From positions 62,001-126,000 of the forward strand of contig JAPLAU010000008.1 in assembly GCA_026393115.1 (NCBI GenBank): a stretch of 64,000 nucleotides of DNA. Reading direction: 5' to 3'. The translations under genes were made by a program, and so were the position numbers. Origin of the DNA: Actinomycetota bacterium. Its GTDB lineage: Bacteria; Actinomycetota; Actinomycetes; S36-B12; CAIYMF01. A model generated the notes under the pieces. That model was not told the DNA's origin and did not search any database. It worked only from the letters and a program-made list of their open reading frames with translations. Every line of letters starts with the position of its first letter. Within the stretch, counting starts at the first letter, position 1. Shown one piece after another: positions 62,997 to 64,000 of the stretch.

Positions 62997-64000
62997 CTAG
63001 TCGCGTGCGATGGCGGTGAGGGTGACATCGTCGCGACGCCAATCGACCGCGCGTTCGCGAGCAGCGGCGAGTACTCGCTCGACGACTTCCGCGGGGGGTG
63101 CGTCGTCGGCGACTGCGGCATCGATGAGCGCAATGAGGCCGTCGTCTCCGAGTTCATCGCCCGCGGCATTGTGCGACTCAACGAGCCCATCGCTCCAGGC
63201 GAGCAGGAGATCTCCGCGATACAGGGTTTCGGTGCGACACGTCCAAGTTCCTCCGAGACCTGAGACGAGTGGGCCGGTCGGATCAAGTCGGATCGGTGAT
63301 CCGTCAGCGCGACGAAGCAGCGGCGGTGGATGTCCGGCGTTGGCCCAGGTGGTCGCTCCGGTTGCTGGGTCGACCACCATCACCGCGCACGTGGCGAACT
63401 GGGCTTCCTCGTCAGCGAACGCGCGCGCCGCATGTTCAAGTGCCGTGTCAGGCGCGAAGCCGGTGGCGAGCGCACTTCCGATGACGTTCTTGAGGCGTAC
63501 GGCGCCGATACCGGCGGCCGGTCCGTGGCCGGCGACGTCGGTCACGATCACGGCGGCGCGGCCGTCGGGCAAGTGCATCACGTTCCACCAGTCACCGGCG
63601 AGTACACCTTCGGCTGGCTGCAGTACTCCGGCAATGGAGAGTCCCGGGACGGTCACGCTGTCGCTGGCCTCAAGTTCAGCGCGAATAGCCGCGACGACGG
63701 GGCCTTGCTGGGTGAGACCTTGGCGGGCCGCGGTTGCTTCATCAAGTTGCAGGACGAGTTGTCGGCGCATGGCCTCTGCGTCGATGCCGGTGGCTTCAAG
63801 TTCGGGCGGACCACTGGGATCGATGGGGTGGTAGCGACCCTCGGGTGTGGCCGCGGTGCGCAGCTGCGCGCGTAGGTGGTCGAGCGGATTGAGGACCCAT
63901 TGACGAAGTGCGGCGAGTCCGGCGAGTAGCAGGAGCAGCAGGATGAGTCCGGCGATGACGAGTGCCCATGCGAGTTTGCTGGCGAAGGTGCTGAAGTCTT
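62997..64000 (-). CDS. Membrane-bound HAMP-PP2C (SpoIIE-type) phosphatase, partial
   Basis: The gene enters from beyond the right edge, so its N-terminal part is missing. In the visible 333 residues a membrane helix (WALVIAGLILLLLLLAGL) comes first, then a HAMP linker (NPLDHLRAQLRT), a coiled linker (LVLQLDEATAARQGL), and a PP2C-type serine phosphatase domain with GDWWNVMHL, DVAGHGPAAG and LLAWSDGLVESHN. These phosphatases usually act on anti-sigma-factor antagonists, so a stress-response pathway is likely. The sensing domain lies outside the window. Confidence 0.88.
   Translation of the reverse strand, partial: DFSTFASKLAWALVIAGLILLLLLLAGLAALRQWVLNPLDHLRAQLRTAATPEGRYHPIDPSGPPELEATGIDAEAMRRQLVLQLDEATAARQGLTQQGPVVAAIRAELEASDSVTVPGLSIAGVLQPAEGVLAGDWWNVMHLPDGRAAVIVTDVAGHGPAAGIGAVRLKNVIGSALATGFAPDTALEHAARAFADEEAQFATCAVMVVDPATGATTWANAGHPPPLLRRADGSPIRLDPTGPLVSGLGGTWTCRTETLYRGDLLLAWSDGLVESHNAAGDELGDDGLIALIDAAVADDAPPAEVVERVLAAARERAVDWRRDDVTLTAIARD

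Overview
This window is a high-GC, gene-dense stretch of an actinobacterial chromosome. The evidence is inositol-3-phosphate synthase (ino1), a DUF5318 protein, a PonA-type penicillin-binding protein, GT87 and AftD-type C-family glycosyltransferases, and an rpsF-ssb-rpsR-rplI-dnaB block. Family knowledge says this gene order (DUF6049, Nudix, CCA-adding enzyme, then ino1, PadR, DUF5318, ponA, GT87, then rpsF to dnaB) is a conserved origin-side segment in Actinobacteria. No oriC, dnaA, rRNA, tRNA, CRISPR, prophage or insertion sequence was seen. I cannot name the species; an uncultured or little-studied member of the Actinomycetia is my inference.

Layout. 0-9 kb: truncated DUF6049, Nudix, cca, two membrane proteins, ino1, a PadR regulator, DUF5318 and a phytanoyl-CoA-dioxygenase-like enzyme. 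9-17.6 kb: envelope genes (class A PBP, two tandem GT87 enzymes, an alanine-racemase-like protein, a FemX-type peptidyltransferase, a GT4 enzyme). 17.6-34.5 kb: a surface-polysaccharide island with two giant AftD-like transferases, a heptose set (hddA, gmhA, gmhB), two acyltransferases (one with two SGNH domains), a GT2 and three methyltransferases. 34.5-40.7 kb: exonuclease III, two unknown genes, then rpsF-ssb-rpsR-rplI-phosphatase-dnaB, with DnaA-box-like sites before dnaB. 40.7-53.8 kb: LtrA, an ABC exporter, an ion channel, PhzF, a lipoprotein apyrase, a cupin, an amidohydrolase/ammonia-lyase pair, ABC-F and an amino-acid permease. 53.8-54.15 kb: an unannotated structured-RNA-like unit with an 11-codon ORF. 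54.15-59.2 kb: rmlD-rmlB, rmlA and UDP-sugar dehydrogenase. 59.2-64 kb: methyltransferase, YczE-like protein, HAD hydrolase, class III aminotransferase and a truncated PP2C phosphatase.

How it fits together. Much of the window builds the envelope: nucleotide-sugar supply (rmlABD, ugd, heptose genes), membrane glycosyltransferases using polyprenyl-linked donors (GT87, AftD-like), O-acylation (two acyltransferases) and peptidoglycan assembly and crosslinking (PonA, FemX). The rest is replication, translation and transport.

Expression signals. Many starts lie 6-8 nt after a TAGNNT or TANNNT hexamer, which implies widespread leaderless transcription. I used this to choose starts, for example the GT4 gene at 17576. 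The most intriguing items are the structured RNA and micro-ORF at 53835-54150, a two-unit palindromic repeat found in frame inside a GT87 gene and again in an intergenic region 29 kb away, the paired AftD-like enzymes around heptose genes, the double-SGNH acyltransferase and the bacterial lipoprotein apyrase.
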